From: Avisuccinivibrio sp964424565
GTDB lineage: Bacteria > Pseudomonadota > Gammaproteobacteria > Enterobacterales > Succinivibrionaceae
NCBI GenBank assembly: GCA_964424565.1
Contig: CAYRIZ010000047.1
Coordinates: forward strand, 1-16,506
Length of the DNA stretch: 16,506 nucleotides
Direction: 5' to 3'
Positions 1 to 6,824 of this stretch are shown piece by piece. Each line of letters opens with the position of its first letter. The first letter of the stretch is position 1. The position numbers were made by a program, and so were the translations under genes. The notes beneath the pieces were generated by a model. It was given only the letters and a program-made list of their open reading frames with translations, ran no database searches and was not told the DNA's origin.

Positions 1-29
1 AGTCTGCACCATCAGCAGACTGGCTGCTG
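1..29. repeat. Two overlapping, mutually exclusive inverted repeats at the window edge
   Basis: Bases 1-7 and 15-21 form a perfect 7-bp inverted repeat with a 7-base loop. Bases 13-18 and 24-29 form a perfect 6-bp repeat (CAGCAG/CTGCTG) with a 5-base loop. They share bases 13-21, so only one can fold at a time. GCTTTAATTTA follows on the plus strand, which is only weakly terminator-like. The element sits at the window edge, so the gene it may belong to is not visible. Confidence 0.35.
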
Positions 30-78
30 GCTTTAATTTATGCAATCACCCTGCAGAAATGGCCGAGGCCGTAAGGCA

Positions 79-101
79 GCCGCCGGCTCAGGGCCGGCGG
101 C
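79..101 (-). terminator. GC-rich hairpin downstream of the binding-protein gene
   Basis: A perfect 9-bp stem (79-87 with 93-101, GCCGCCGGC/GCCGGCGGC) encloses a 5-base loop, 53 bases past the stop codon of the minus-strand binding-protein gene. In that direction it is followed by TGCCTTACGG rather than a proper T-run. It may be a weak intrinsic terminator or a 3'-end stabilising hairpin. No open reading frame of note lies between this point and the gene. Confidence 0.45.
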
Positions 102-153
102 AGAAGGGAAAAATATTCAAACCTCCCGGCTCCCCCGGAAGGCTGCGGGGCGG

Positions 154-903
154 TTATTCCGGAGCCACGCCGAACCACTTCTCGTGTATGGCGCCCAGCT
201 CTCCGCTGTCCTTGATGTCCACCAGACCCTGATTGATCTTCTGCAGCAGTTCTGCATTGTCCTTCTTGACGGCTATGCCGTAGAGATCGGGATTGGAGGT
301 CAGGGCAGCATCTGTCATCTCGGCAAAGCTGCCGTCGCCGGCCTGCTTGATGTAATACAAATTGACCGGACGATCGTTGATCAAGGCAGCGCAGCCGCCG
401 TTTTTCAGCTCCAGCAGGGCATCAGGCTCGGTATTCATGTTGACTACCTGACCCGGGGAGAGCTTTTCGGCAAAAGCAGAGCCGGTAGTGCCTATTTGAG
501 CGCAGATCTTCTGACCCTTGAGGGCCTCGCTGTCGGTAAAGGTGGCGGTATCGGCAGAGCGGATCACAGCCGACAGGGTGCTGTTGTAGTAGCCGGTGGA
601 GAAATCAACTCTCTTCATTCTCTCCTCGGTTATGGTCATACCGGAGATAATGGCATCTATTTGTCCGGTCAGCAGGGCCGGGATCAGGCCGTCAAAGGGC
701 ATGGAGACTATTTCCACCTCATCGCCCTGACTCTTGAGCACGGCACCGATCAAATCCACGTCAAAACCGGTGGGGGTACCCTCGGCATCGACAAACTCAA
801 AAGGGGCAAAGGTAGGATGGGTGCCGACTTTATAGACGGCGGCATCAGCGGCGGCACTGCAGGCCAGGATCGCTGCGGCAGCGGAAATAAGGAATTTTTT
901 CAT
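154..903 (-). CDS. Periplasmic amino-acid-binding protein of an ABC importer (SBP family 3, GlnH-like)
   Basis: This 249-residue protein is a family 3 solute-binding protein that would capture a polar amino acid in the periplasm for an ABC permease. Residues 1-22 are a Sec signal peptide (MKKF, then Ala-rich, ending near ADA). Cys15 follows Ile-Leu-Ala, a poor lipobox, so a soluble protein is more likely than a lipoprotein. The family signature GFDVDL is at 46-51. Ser87-Gly88-Met89-Thr90 with Arg95 (SGMTITEER) and Asp177 (NDRPVN) correspond to the ligand carboxylate and amino contacts in GlnH. The ending KWFG is also typical. Overall resemblance is strongest to GlnH (about 248 residues), but glutamine specificity is inferred. 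No permease or ATPase gene is visible. The leader carries a strong hairpin and a nearby NtrC-like site. The Shine-Dalgarno sequence is unclear; the start is set by the signal peptide. Confidence 0.9.
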   Translation of the reverse strand: MKKFLISAAAAILACSAAADAAVYKVGTHPTFAPFEFVDAEGTPTGFDVDLIGAVLKSQGDEVEIVSMPFDGLIPALLTGQIDAIISGMTITEERMKRVDFSTGYYNSTLSAVIRSADTATFTDSEALKGQKICAQIGTTGSAFAEKLSPGQVVNMNTEPDALLELKNGGCAALINDRPVNLYYIKQAGDGSFAEMTDAALTSNPDLYGIAVKKDNAELLQKINQGLVDIKDSGELGAIHEKWFGVAPE

Positions 904-933
904 AGATCAAAAAGGCAGCCGGCAGGACAGCAG

Positions 934-953
934 GGGAGGCGGAGCCGCCTCCC
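934..953 (-). promoter_or_regulatory. Strong leader hairpin upstream of the binding-protein start codon
   Basis: GGGAGGCGG (934-942) and CCGCCTCCC (945-953) are perfect 9-bp complements around a 2-base centre, so the RNA would fold as about 7-8 pairs with a small loop. The structure ends 30 bases before the ATG on the minus strand. The leader then reads a GC-rich segment and CTTTTT (908-913), a hairpin plus short T-run not unlike an attenuator, although about 20 bases separate them. It could also protect the mRNA or damp translation. Confidence 0.45.
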
Positions 954-1064
954 GCCGCCTGTACAGCCGCACAGTCTCCTGTAAACAAAATGAAATTTGA
1001 TGCTCCCCCTCATCATAAAGGCAAAGCGGAGAAAAGTATGAGATAAATTATTGCCAATGAATAT

Positions 1065-1081
1065 TGCACGAAATTGGTGCA
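1065..1081. promoter_or_regulatory. NtrC-like binding site (dyad TGCAC-N7-GTGCA)
   Basis: The 17-base sequence TGCACGAAATTGGTGCA matches the enterobacterial NtrC (GlnG) consensus TGCACC-N5-GGTGCA at 11 of 12 specified positions; only base 6 differs. Its arms form a perfect 5-bp inverted repeat. The centre lies about 170 bases from the start of the GlnH-like gene, whose relatives (glnHPQ) are known NtrC targets, and about 150 bases from the rnb start. The match is seen directly; the regulation is inferred. No complete sigma-54 promoter was found on either side, which weakens the case. Confidence 0.45.
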
Positions 1082-1182
1082 CCGTCACCAGGAGCGCAGG
1101 AGCGGCAGCAGGATGGAGGCGGCAGTGGCGGCGGCCGGAAGCTCATTTTGCCTGGCCCGGGGCGGCGGCCCCTGTGCTGGAG

Positions 1183-1188
1183 TATAAT
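1183..1188 (+). promoter_or_regulatory. Sigma-70 -10 hexamer for rnb
   Basis: A perfect TATAAT lies 37 bases before the rnb start codon. The expected -35 position (about 1160-1165) is GC-rich with no TTGACA-like hexamer, and the base context is not a true extended -10 (TGGAG precedes it). Transcription would begin near 1195 and leave a leader of about 30 bases. Confidence 0.5.
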
Positions 1189-1225
1189 TGGCGCAATTTT
1201 ATGAAGCATTCCATTCGGAGCCCAT

Positions 1226-3250
1226 ATGTTTTTTGACGATCCCGCTTTAAGAGAGCTCAAGAAAAATTTCAACAGCCAGAAGGTCAGAAAGGAGGGCATA
1301 GTGCGCGCCAGCGACCGCGGCTTTGGTTTCCTTGAGTGCCCTGACCACAAATCTTACTTTATCGCTCCCAATTTCATGAAAAACCTGCTGCACGGCGACA
1401 AGATTTCAGCCGTGATCACTGAAGACAATGCAGGCCGTTCCCAGGCAGAACCGGAAACTCTGGTGGAAAGCGCCCTGACTCAGTTCGTCGGCCGGGTTTA
1501 TATCAACACTGCTGAAGGCAGACGCCGGATCTGGGTGCAGCCCGACAGCCCCACCATCAAAACACAGCTGCAGTGCGATGACCGCCGCCAGGACAAATCA
1601 GCTGAACTGCAAAATGGCGACTGGGTCAGATGCAGCCTGAAAAAGCACGCCCTGCGCGACAAGTCCTTCCGGGCGGAAATCATAGAATATGTCACTCAGG
1701 CCGCCGATCCCAAGGCTCCCTGGACCGTCAGCCTGCGTTCGCTGGATCTGCCCCTGACCAGCCCGCAGATGCCCGCTGATCTGCATTTTAATGAAGGCTC
1801 AATCCCCAGAGAGGATCTCACCGCCCTGCCCTTTGTCACCATAGACAGTGAAAAGACCCGTGACATGGACGATGCCCTCTACATCACCAGGGAGGCTGAC
1901 GGCAGCTTTGTGCTGTATGTGGCCATAGCCGACCCCACCGGCTATATAGATGAAAACAGTCCGCTGGATCGCGAGGCCTCTCATCGCGCCTTCTCCATCT
2001 ATCTGCCCGGCCGCGACATTCCCATGCTGCCCCGCGAGCTGTCGGACGATCTCTGCTCCCTGCGGGAAGGCGAGGTGCGCCCTGTACTGTGCGCCCGCAT
2101 TCCGGTAAGCACTGAAGGCGAGGTCAATTCACAGCAGACAGTGTTCAGCTTTGCCTCCATTAAATCCCAGGGCAAGCTCAGCTACAACAAAGTCTCCGAT
2201 TTCCTGGAAAAGGGCGCAGCCGAGGATTTTGCTCCCTCAGAGGCTATAGCCCGCGTGCTGCATGATCTGGTGGACTTTACCCTGGCCCGCGACAAATTCC
2301 GCTGCACCCATGCCGCCCCCTTCCGCAATCCGCCGGATTATGAATTTGTGCTCAATGAGGAAGGAGCGCTGGATCATATTCAAATCAACTACCGCCGTAT
2401 AGCCAACCGTATAGTGGAAGAGGCCATGATCTCAGCCAACATAGCCTGTGGTGATCAGCTGGCCGCCCACTTCCATGCCGGTATCTTCAATGTGCATGCC
2501 GGTTTCGATCCCAAGGTTACCCGCGATGTGCTGGATCTGCTGCGCGAGGAAGGCTTTGAGGGCGCTACAGCCGAAAGTATTGCCACCATGGAGGGCTTCT
2601 GCGCCGTGCGCCGTTATGCCTCATCCCAGGAGAGCACCTATTTGGACAACCGCATCCGCAAGCTGCAGGAGTACTCGCAGATCAGCATCACCCCGGCCCC
2701 GCACTTTGCCCTCGGCCTGCAGAACTATGCCACCTGGACTTCTCCCATACGCAAGTACGGCGATATGGTCAATCACCGTCTGCTCAAGGCCATGATCCTG
2801 CAGACCTCCTCACCGCGGCTGCCGGACAGCAATACCCTGCAGCAGATGAATGCCGCCCGCCGCATCAACCGCATGGCCGAGCGCGATGTCAGGGACTGGC
2901 TCTATGTGGATTACCTCAAGCCGGATATAGAGAAGAAGACCGTGTTCACCGCCGAGATCTTTGATGTGGTCAGAGGCGGTCTGCGCGCCGCCCTGCAGGA
3001 AAACGGCGCCATGATCTTCATTCCCTCCTCCTTTGTGTCCGAGGACAAGACAGCCATGGAGTTCTCCGCCATTACCGGCGAACTGCTGGTGCACGGCACC
3101 CCGGCCCTGCGTCTGGGCGATCTGCTGAAGGTCAGGATTTTTGAAGTCAACAAGACCACCAGATCCATCCTGGGCTGTCCGGCCGAGCCGGTGGGCGGTC
3201 TGAAGCTGCCCGATCCGCATACGCTCAATCAAAACCGCAGACATCAGTAG
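1226..3250 (+). CDS. rnb: Exoribonuclease II (RNase II)
   Basis: RNase II degrades unstructured RNA from the 3' end, releasing nucleoside 5'-monophosphates, in the cytoplasm. The 674-residue protein is slightly longer than the E. coli enzyme (644). An N-terminal cold-shock-like RNA-binding domain (about 22-80, with GFGFLE and KSYFIAP) is followed by the catalytic RNB domain. Its four catalytic aspartates are seen as Asp207, Asp213, Asp215 and Asp216 in TIDS...RDMDDAL, matching E. coli Asp201/207/209/210. Further conserved stretches are LPGRDIPMLPRELSDDLCSLR, IANRIVEEAMI and YATWTSPIRKYGDM. An S1 domain occupies roughly 570-655. The start ATG has GGAG five bases upstream and a perfect TATAAT further up. 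The stop is 16 bases from the next gene, so the two are probably cotranscribed. Confidence 0.97.
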   Translation: MFFDDPALRELKKNFNSQKVRKEGIVRASDRGFGFLECPDHKSYFIAPNFMKNLLHGDKISAVITEDNAGRSQAEPETLVESALTQFVGRVYINTAEGRRRIWVQPDSPTIKTQLQCDDRRQDKSAELQNGDWVRCSLKKHALRDKSFRAEIIEYVTQAADPKAPWTVSLRSLDLPLTSPQMPADLHFNEGSIPREDLTALPFVTIDSEKTRDMDDALYITREADGSFVLYVAIADPTGYIDENSPLDREASHRAFSIYLPGRDIPMLPRELSDDLCSLREGEVRPVLCARIPVSTEGEVNSQQTVFSFASIKSQGKLSYNKVSDFLEKGAAEDFAPSEAIARVLHDLVDFTLARDKFRCTHAAPFRNPPDYEFVLNEEGALDHIQINYRRIANRIVEEAMISANIACGDQLAAHFHAGIFNVHAGFDPKVTRDVLDLLREEGFEGATAESIATMEGFCAVRRYASSQESTYLDNRIRKLQEYSQISITPAPHFALGLQNYATWTSPIRKYGDMVNHRLLKAMILQTSSPRLPDSNTLQQMNAARRINRMAERDVRDWLYVDYLKPDIEKKTVFTAEIFDVVRGGLRAALQENGAMIFIPSSFVSEDKTAMEFSAITGELLVHGTPALRLGDLLKVRIFEVNKTTRSILGCPAEPVGGLKLPDPHTLNQNRRHQ

Positions 3251-3266
3251 CACCGGGAATACTGCC

Positions 3267-4475
3267 ATGGCACTAATTCCGGCTGCTTACAGGGATCTGA
3301 AGGAAAATTTCTTCATCATGGGCGGGCACCTGGCCGATGACCTCTGTCAGGGCTCCCTGCCGGCCATTTTGTCCTTTATGTATCTGGAGGGCATTCTGAC
3401 CTCCTATGCTGATGTGGCCCTGCTCATCATGGCCTCCACCATGGTCAATGCCGTGGCCCAGCCCCTGACCGGGCTGCTGGCCGACCGCAAACCGCGGCCT
3501 TATCTGATGTGCGCCGGCATGCTCACCGCGGCCGCCGGCATCATGTTTATGGGCTTTGCGGACAATTTTGCCCTGCTGTTTCTGCTGGTGGCCGTCAACG
3601 GCATAGGCATAGCCGTCTTTCATCCTGAGGCGGGCCGGCTGGCCAGTATTTTTGCCAGACAGCATCCGGGCAAGGGCATGAGCATATTCTCGGCCGGGGG
3701 CAATATAGGCTTTGCCGTGGGGCCGCTGTATTTCACCGCCGGCTACATGCTGCTGGGGCTTAAGGCCACGCTGCTCATCTGCCTGCCGGCGCTGATCATG
3801 ACCTGCTTCTTTGTCAAAAAGAACAGTTTGTACAAGGAAATGTCCGTACAGGCCATGAATGAAACCCGCCGGCAGAAGGAAACCTGCGGCCTGAAGGAAA
3901 ATTACCCGGCCACGGTGATCCTGCTGGCCCTGGTATTTGCCCGCTCGGCGGCCATGTTCTCGCTGACAGCCTTCCTGCCGCTGTACTTTGTGCATGTGCT
4001 GGGCCGGCCGGAGGAAGGCGCGGCCCTGACCAATTCAGCCATAGCCGTCTGCGGCGCGGCGGCCACCCTGACCGGCGGATTCTTTTCCGACCGTCTGGGC
4101 TTTACGCAGCTGGTGCGCCTCACTTCCTTTGCCGCCGTGCCCTTTGCCCTGCTGTTTGTCAGCACAGACAATGCTCCGCTGGCCCTGCTGGCGCTGATGA
4201 TCGCTTCCTTTGCCTACTACATGGCCATGTCGCCCATAGTGATCATAGGACAGCGCTTCTTGTGCCTGCACCTGGGTCTGGCCACCGGACTGACTGTGGG
4301 TTTGGGCATCAGTTTCGGCGGCATCATGGCTCCGGTACTGGGCTCGGTGGGCGATCAGTACGGTCTGGGAGCCACCATGCAGATCATAGTGGGACTGCTG
4401 GCCCTGGCCGCCGTGATCTCACTGTTTATCCCCAAAGTCAGCGGCCGGGTGCTGACACAGTCCTCCTCCAAATAA
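3267..4475 (+). CDS. Major facilitator transporter, fosmidomycin-resistance (Fsr) type
   Basis: This 402-residue inner-membrane protein has the alternating hydrophobic pattern of a 12-segment major facilitator. It carries Fsr-subfamily marks: GGHLADDLCQGSLPAI near the N-terminus (19-34), motif A as GLLADRKPRP (69-78), GIGIAVFHPEAGR (112-124), and GKGMSIFSAGGNIGFAVGPL (135-154). E. coli Fsr is a proton-driven exporter giving fosmidomycin resistance; the substrate here is unknown. A hydrophilic central loop lies at about 185-212. The ATG sits 16 bases after the rnb stop with GGGA about 9 bases upstream, so expression probably depends on rnb. The gene faces prlC tail to tail, with a hairpin beginning right after the stop codon. 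Family assignment is firm; the physiological substrate is not. Confidence 0.87.
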   Translation: MALIPAAYRDLKENFFIMGGHLADDLCQGSLPAILSFMYLEGILTSYADVALLIMASTMVNAVAQPLTGLLADRKPRPYLMCAGMLTAAAGIMFMGFADNFALLFLLVAVNGIGIAVFHPEAGRLASIFARQHPGKGMSIFSAGGNIGFAVGPLYFTAGYMLLGLKATLLICLPALIMTCFFVKKNSLYKEMSVQAMNETRRQKETCGLKENYPATVILLALVFARSAAMFSLTAFLPLYFVHVLGRPEEGAALTNSAIAVCGAAATLTGGFFSDRLGFTQLVRLTSFAAVPFALLFVSTDNAPLALLALMIASFAYYMAMSPIVIIGQRFLCLHLGLATGLTVGLGISFGGIMAPVLGSVGDQYGLGATMQIIVGLLALAAVISLFIPKVSGRVLTQSSSK

Positions 4476-4514
4476 AAACAGCCTCCCGGGTCTGCATTGC
4501 GCTCCTGGAGGCTG
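4471..4514 (-). terminator. Rho-independent terminator for prlC, overlapping the end of the Fsr-type gene
   Basis: GGAGGCTG (4507-4514) and CAGCCTCC (4479-4486) are perfect 8-bp complements with a 20-base loop. Read on the minus strand the stem is followed at once by TTTTTATTT, a good T-run, about 70 bases after the prlC stop. Read on the plus strand the hairpin follows the transporter stop by three bases, but what comes next (CTCCTGTCTTCTG) is only moderately T-rich. It is therefore strongest for prlC and perhaps works weakly in both directions. Confidence 0.7.
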
Positions 4515-4551
4515 CTCCTGTCTTCTGTCCTGAATGCTTATGTAAACTTAA

Positions 4552-4577
4552 TTTTCCCGATGCCAGGGTCGGGAAAA
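4552..4577. repeat. Perfect 9-bp inverted repeat just past the prlC stop
   Basis: TTTTCCCGA (4552-4560) and TCGGGAAAA (4569-4577) are perfect complements around an 8-base loop, nine bases downstream of the prlC stop. Because the arms carry T on the 5' side and A on the 3' side, neither strand gives a U-run after the stem. It looks more like a 3'-end stabilising hairpin than a terminator; the T-run hairpin at 4471-4514 lies beyond it. Confidence 0.5.
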
Positions 4578-4586
4578 CTTCAGGCA

Positions 4587-6674
4587 TCAGTCAGCACTAT
4601 TGTCTGCTTTATCGCTGTTCTGCACCTTGATGCCGCTTTGCCGCAGCAGGGCATCCACGCTGGGTCTGCGGCCGCGGAATTTGATGAAGGCGGCTGTAGG
4701 ATCTTCAGCGCCGCCCACGGCCAGAATACAGTCGCGGAAATCAGCCCCGGCCCGGCCGGTAAACAGCCCCTCCTCCAGCAGTCTGCCAAAGGCATCGGCC
4801 GCCAGCACCTCAGCCCACTTGTAGCTGTAGTAGCCTGCAGCATAGCCGCCGGCAAAGATGTGGGTAAAGGAATTGGCAAAGCGGGAATTAGGATAGGCCG
4901 GCACCACTGCCACCTCGGAGCGCACCTGCTCCTGTGTCTGCAGGACACGGCCGCCGGCGGCCGGGTCATAATGCAGATGCAGGCTGAAGTCAAACAGGGC
5001 AAATTCCAGCTGCCGCAGCATGGCCATGGCCGAGTGGTAATTCTTGGCGGCGATCAGGGCCTGCAGTTTATCCTCAGGCAGAGGCTCACCTGTGCCTATT
5101 TTGCCGGACAGGAAATTGAGCACTTCCGGCTGCCAGGCAAATTCCTCATTAAACTGCGAGGGCAGTTCCACGGCATCCCAGGGCACACCGTTGATGCCGG
5201 AAACATCGGCTATGTCTATGCGGGTCAGCAGCTGATTTAAGCCGTGGCCGAACTCGTGGAACAAGGTCACCACCTCGCTGTGGGTCAGCAGGGCCGTCCG
5301 GCCGCCTACAGGAGGAGTGAAGTTGCAGACCAGGAAGGCCACCGGCAGCTGCAGGGCGCCGTCCTTGCGGTAACGCCTGCTCTGGCATTCATCCATCCAG
5401 GCGCCGCCGCGCTTGCCCTCGCGGGCGTAGAGATCGAGGAAGAAGGTGCCTATGCGGCTGCCAAAACTGTCGCAGACATCATAGCAGCGTACATCCTCAT
5501 GCCACACATCCACGCCGTAGCGCGGGCGTATGGAAATGTCATAGGCCCGGTGGGCGCATTCAAACAGCCCGGCTATTACCTTGTCCACCGGGAAGTAGGG
5601 GCGCAGCTCCTCCTCGGATATGGAAAAACGCTCCTGCTTGAGCTTCTCCGAGTAGTAGGTCACATCCCAGGGCTGCAGATCAGGGCATCCATGGGCGGCG
5701 GCATACTCCCGCAGTTCGTCCATTTCCAAGGTGCCCTGCGGTTTGGATTTGCCGGCCAGATCGGTGAGGAAATCCATTACCTGCGCGGTGGTCTCAGCCA
5801 TTTTGGCGGCTATGGAGTATTCTGCGTAATTGTGGAAGCCCAGCAGGCAGGCCTGCTCATGGCGCAGCTGCAGGATGCGCTCCATTACCTGGGTATTGTC
5901 AAACTTGCCTCCGTCGGGACCGAGCTCCGAGGCCCTGGTATTGTAGGCTTCATACATTTCCCGGCGCAGTTCCCTGTTGTCTGCATACATCAGCAGCGGC
6001 AGATAGGAGGGCATATCCAGGGTAAAGACCCAGCCTTCCAGGGAGCGTTTTTCCGCCTCGGCCCGGGCCAGGCGCAGCGCTCCGGCCGGAATGCCGGCCA
6101 GTTCGGCCTCAGAGGTGACCTGCCGGATGTAGGAATGGGTGGCATCGAGTACATTGTTGGCAAAATCGGACTGCAGCTGTGACAGCTCGGCGCTGATGCG
6201 GGCAAAGCGCTCCTTGTCCTGCTGCGGCAGATCTATACCGGTGAGCTTGAAGTCACGCAGGGAATTTTCCACGGCCTTGCGCTGGGCCAGGCTCAGGCGC
6301 AGGAATTCATTGCTGCCCCTGATGCTCTTGAGCATCTCATACAGCGGCTGATACTGTCCGGCCCAGGTTGAATATTCGGCAATCAGCGGCAGGCAGGAAT
6401 CATGGGCCTCACGCAGGGCGGGAGTGTTGCACACCCCGTTTAAATGCGAAACCACAGACCAGATCTTGGAGAATTTATCATCGGCCTCCTCTATGGGGGC
6501 GATCACGCTGTCCCAGGTGGGACGGTGCTGCTCATCTGCAATACAGACCCGCTGAATCACTGCCCGGCAGTGTTCTATGGCCTGTTTGACTGCAGGATAG
6601 ACATGCTCCGGTTTTAAGGCCGAAAAAATCGGCAGACCCTCAATATGCAGCAGGGGATTGAAATCTTCCGGCAT
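4587..6674 (-). CDS. prlC: Oligopeptidase A (M3 family zinc metallopeptidase)
   Basis: Oligopeptidase A cleaves short peptides, including degraded signal peptides, in the cytoplasm. The 695-residue product is close to E. coli OpdA (680). The zinc site is complete: HEFGH at 473-477 (ligands His473 and His477, catalytic Glu474) and the third ligand Glu503 within GVPWDAVELPSQF. The flanks GAWMDECQSRR, NFTPPV and YYSYKWAEVLAADAF also match the family. The start ATG has AGGAG 8 bases upstream and a good sigma-70 promoter 80-108 bases upstream. The gene is divergent from an aminopeptidase P gene and ends before two hairpins, so it is probably transcribed alone. The last 20 residues are polar and variable. 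I see no frameshift or missing catalytic residue. Confidence 0.97.
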   Translation of the reverse strand: MPEDFNPLLHIEGLPIFSALKPEHVYPAVKQAIEHCRAVIQRVCIADEQHRPTWDSVIAPIEEADDKFSKIWSVVSHLNGVCNTPALREAHDSCLPLIAEYSTWAGQYQPLYEMLKSIRGSNEFLRLSLAQRKAVENSLRDFKLTGIDLPQQDKERFARISAELSQLQSDFANNVLDATHSYIRQVTSEAELAGIPAGALRLARAEAEKRSLEGWVFTLDMPSYLPLLMYADNRELRREMYEAYNTRASELGPDGGKFDNTQVMERILQLRHEQACLLGFHNYAEYSIAAKMAETTAQVMDFLTDLAGKSKPQGTLEMDELREYAAAHGCPDLQPWDVTYYSEKLKQERFSISEEELRPYFPVDKVIAGLFECAHRAYDISIRPRYGVDVWHEDVRCYDVCDSFGSRIGTFFLDLYAREGKRGGAWMDECQSRRYRKDGALQLPVAFLVCNFTPPVGGRTALLTHSEVVTLFHEFGHGLNQLLTRIDIADVSGINGVPWDAVELPSQFNEEFAWQPEVLNFLSGKIGTGEPLPEDKLQALIAAKNYHSAMAMLRQLEFALFDFSLHLHYDPAAGGRVLQTQEQVRSEVAVVPAYPNSRFANSFTHIFAGGYAAGYYSYKWAEVLAADAFGRLLEEGLFTGRAGADFRDCILAVGGAEDPTAAFIKFRGRRPSVDALLRQSGIKVQNSDKADNSAD

Positions 6675-6741
6675 GGTGCAAGCTCCTTATAAACTTATCA
6701 GCCTTGATGCAGCAGATGGATTCTTTTATTCTGCTGCAGCT

Positions 6742-6770
6742 TTGATTATGCTTGATTATGCTTGATTTGC
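6742..6770. repeat. Three tandem 10-bp repeats in the prlC promoter
   Basis: TTGATTATGC occurs at 6742-6751 and 6752-6761, and a partial copy TTGATTTGC at 6762-6770. The 10-bp period is close to one helical turn, so all copies lie on one face of the DNA. Two copies each supply a CATAAT hexamer on the minus strand, one being the proposed prlC -10. The array could be an operator or a by-product of duplicated -10 elements. Confidence 0.6.
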
Positions 6771-6783
6771 CGGGTATTTGCAA
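6755..6783 (-). promoter_or_regulatory. Sigma-70 promoter of prlC
   Basis: On the minus strand TTGCAA (6778-6783, 4 of 6 consensus bases) is followed after exactly 17 bases by CATAAT (6755-6760, 5 of 6). Transcription would begin near 6748, giving a leader of about 73 bases before the prlC ATG. A second CATAAT (6745-6750) lies one repeat unit downstream. Confidence 0.6.
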
Positions 6784-6824
6784 AAAACGTGCCCAGGGCT
6801 CTGCAGTCCCGTAAAATGCACTTA

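Larger units (their letters stand above)
904..1225. other. Divergent intergenic region between the binding-protein gene and rnb
   Basis: This 322-base stretch has no convincing gene. Toward the minus-strand gene it holds a leader hairpin (934-953) and a possible sigma-70 -10 hexamer reading TATGAT (minus strand, 1012-1017) without a good -35. In the centre is an NtrC-like dyad (1065-1081). Toward rnb it holds a tract rich in GG pairs (1091-1138), then a perfect TATAAT (1183-1188) and the rnb ribosome-binding site GGAG (1217-1220). GG-N10-GC spacing, the minimal sigma-54 core, occurs at 966-979 on the minus strand and at 1179-1192 on the plus strand. Both lack the rest of the TGGCAC/TTGCA consensus, so neither is claimed as a promoter. 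Confidence 0.7.

Noticed and set aside
966..979. Sigma-54 promoter for the binding-protein gene (minus strand)
   Set aside because: The spacing and GG/GC pairs fit, but the rest of the TGGCAC/TTGCA consensus is absent, and GC-rich DNA yields such pairs by chance.
40..984. A 314-codon plus-strand reading frame covering the binding-protein gene
   Set aside because: It lies antisense to a clear family 3 binding protein with signal peptide and ligand residues; its own product resembles no known protein and the codon pattern is that of a shadow frame.
1159..1172. GGGGC/GCCCC hairpin upstream of the rnb -10
   Set aside because: It is a 5-bp stem in very GC-rich DNA and lies upstream of the likely transcription start, so it would not be in the message.
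1179..1192. Sigma-54 promoter for rnb (GG-N10-GC)
   Set aside because: Only the minimal GG and GC pairs and two flanking bases match; it coincides with a perfect TATAAT, which is the simpler explanation.
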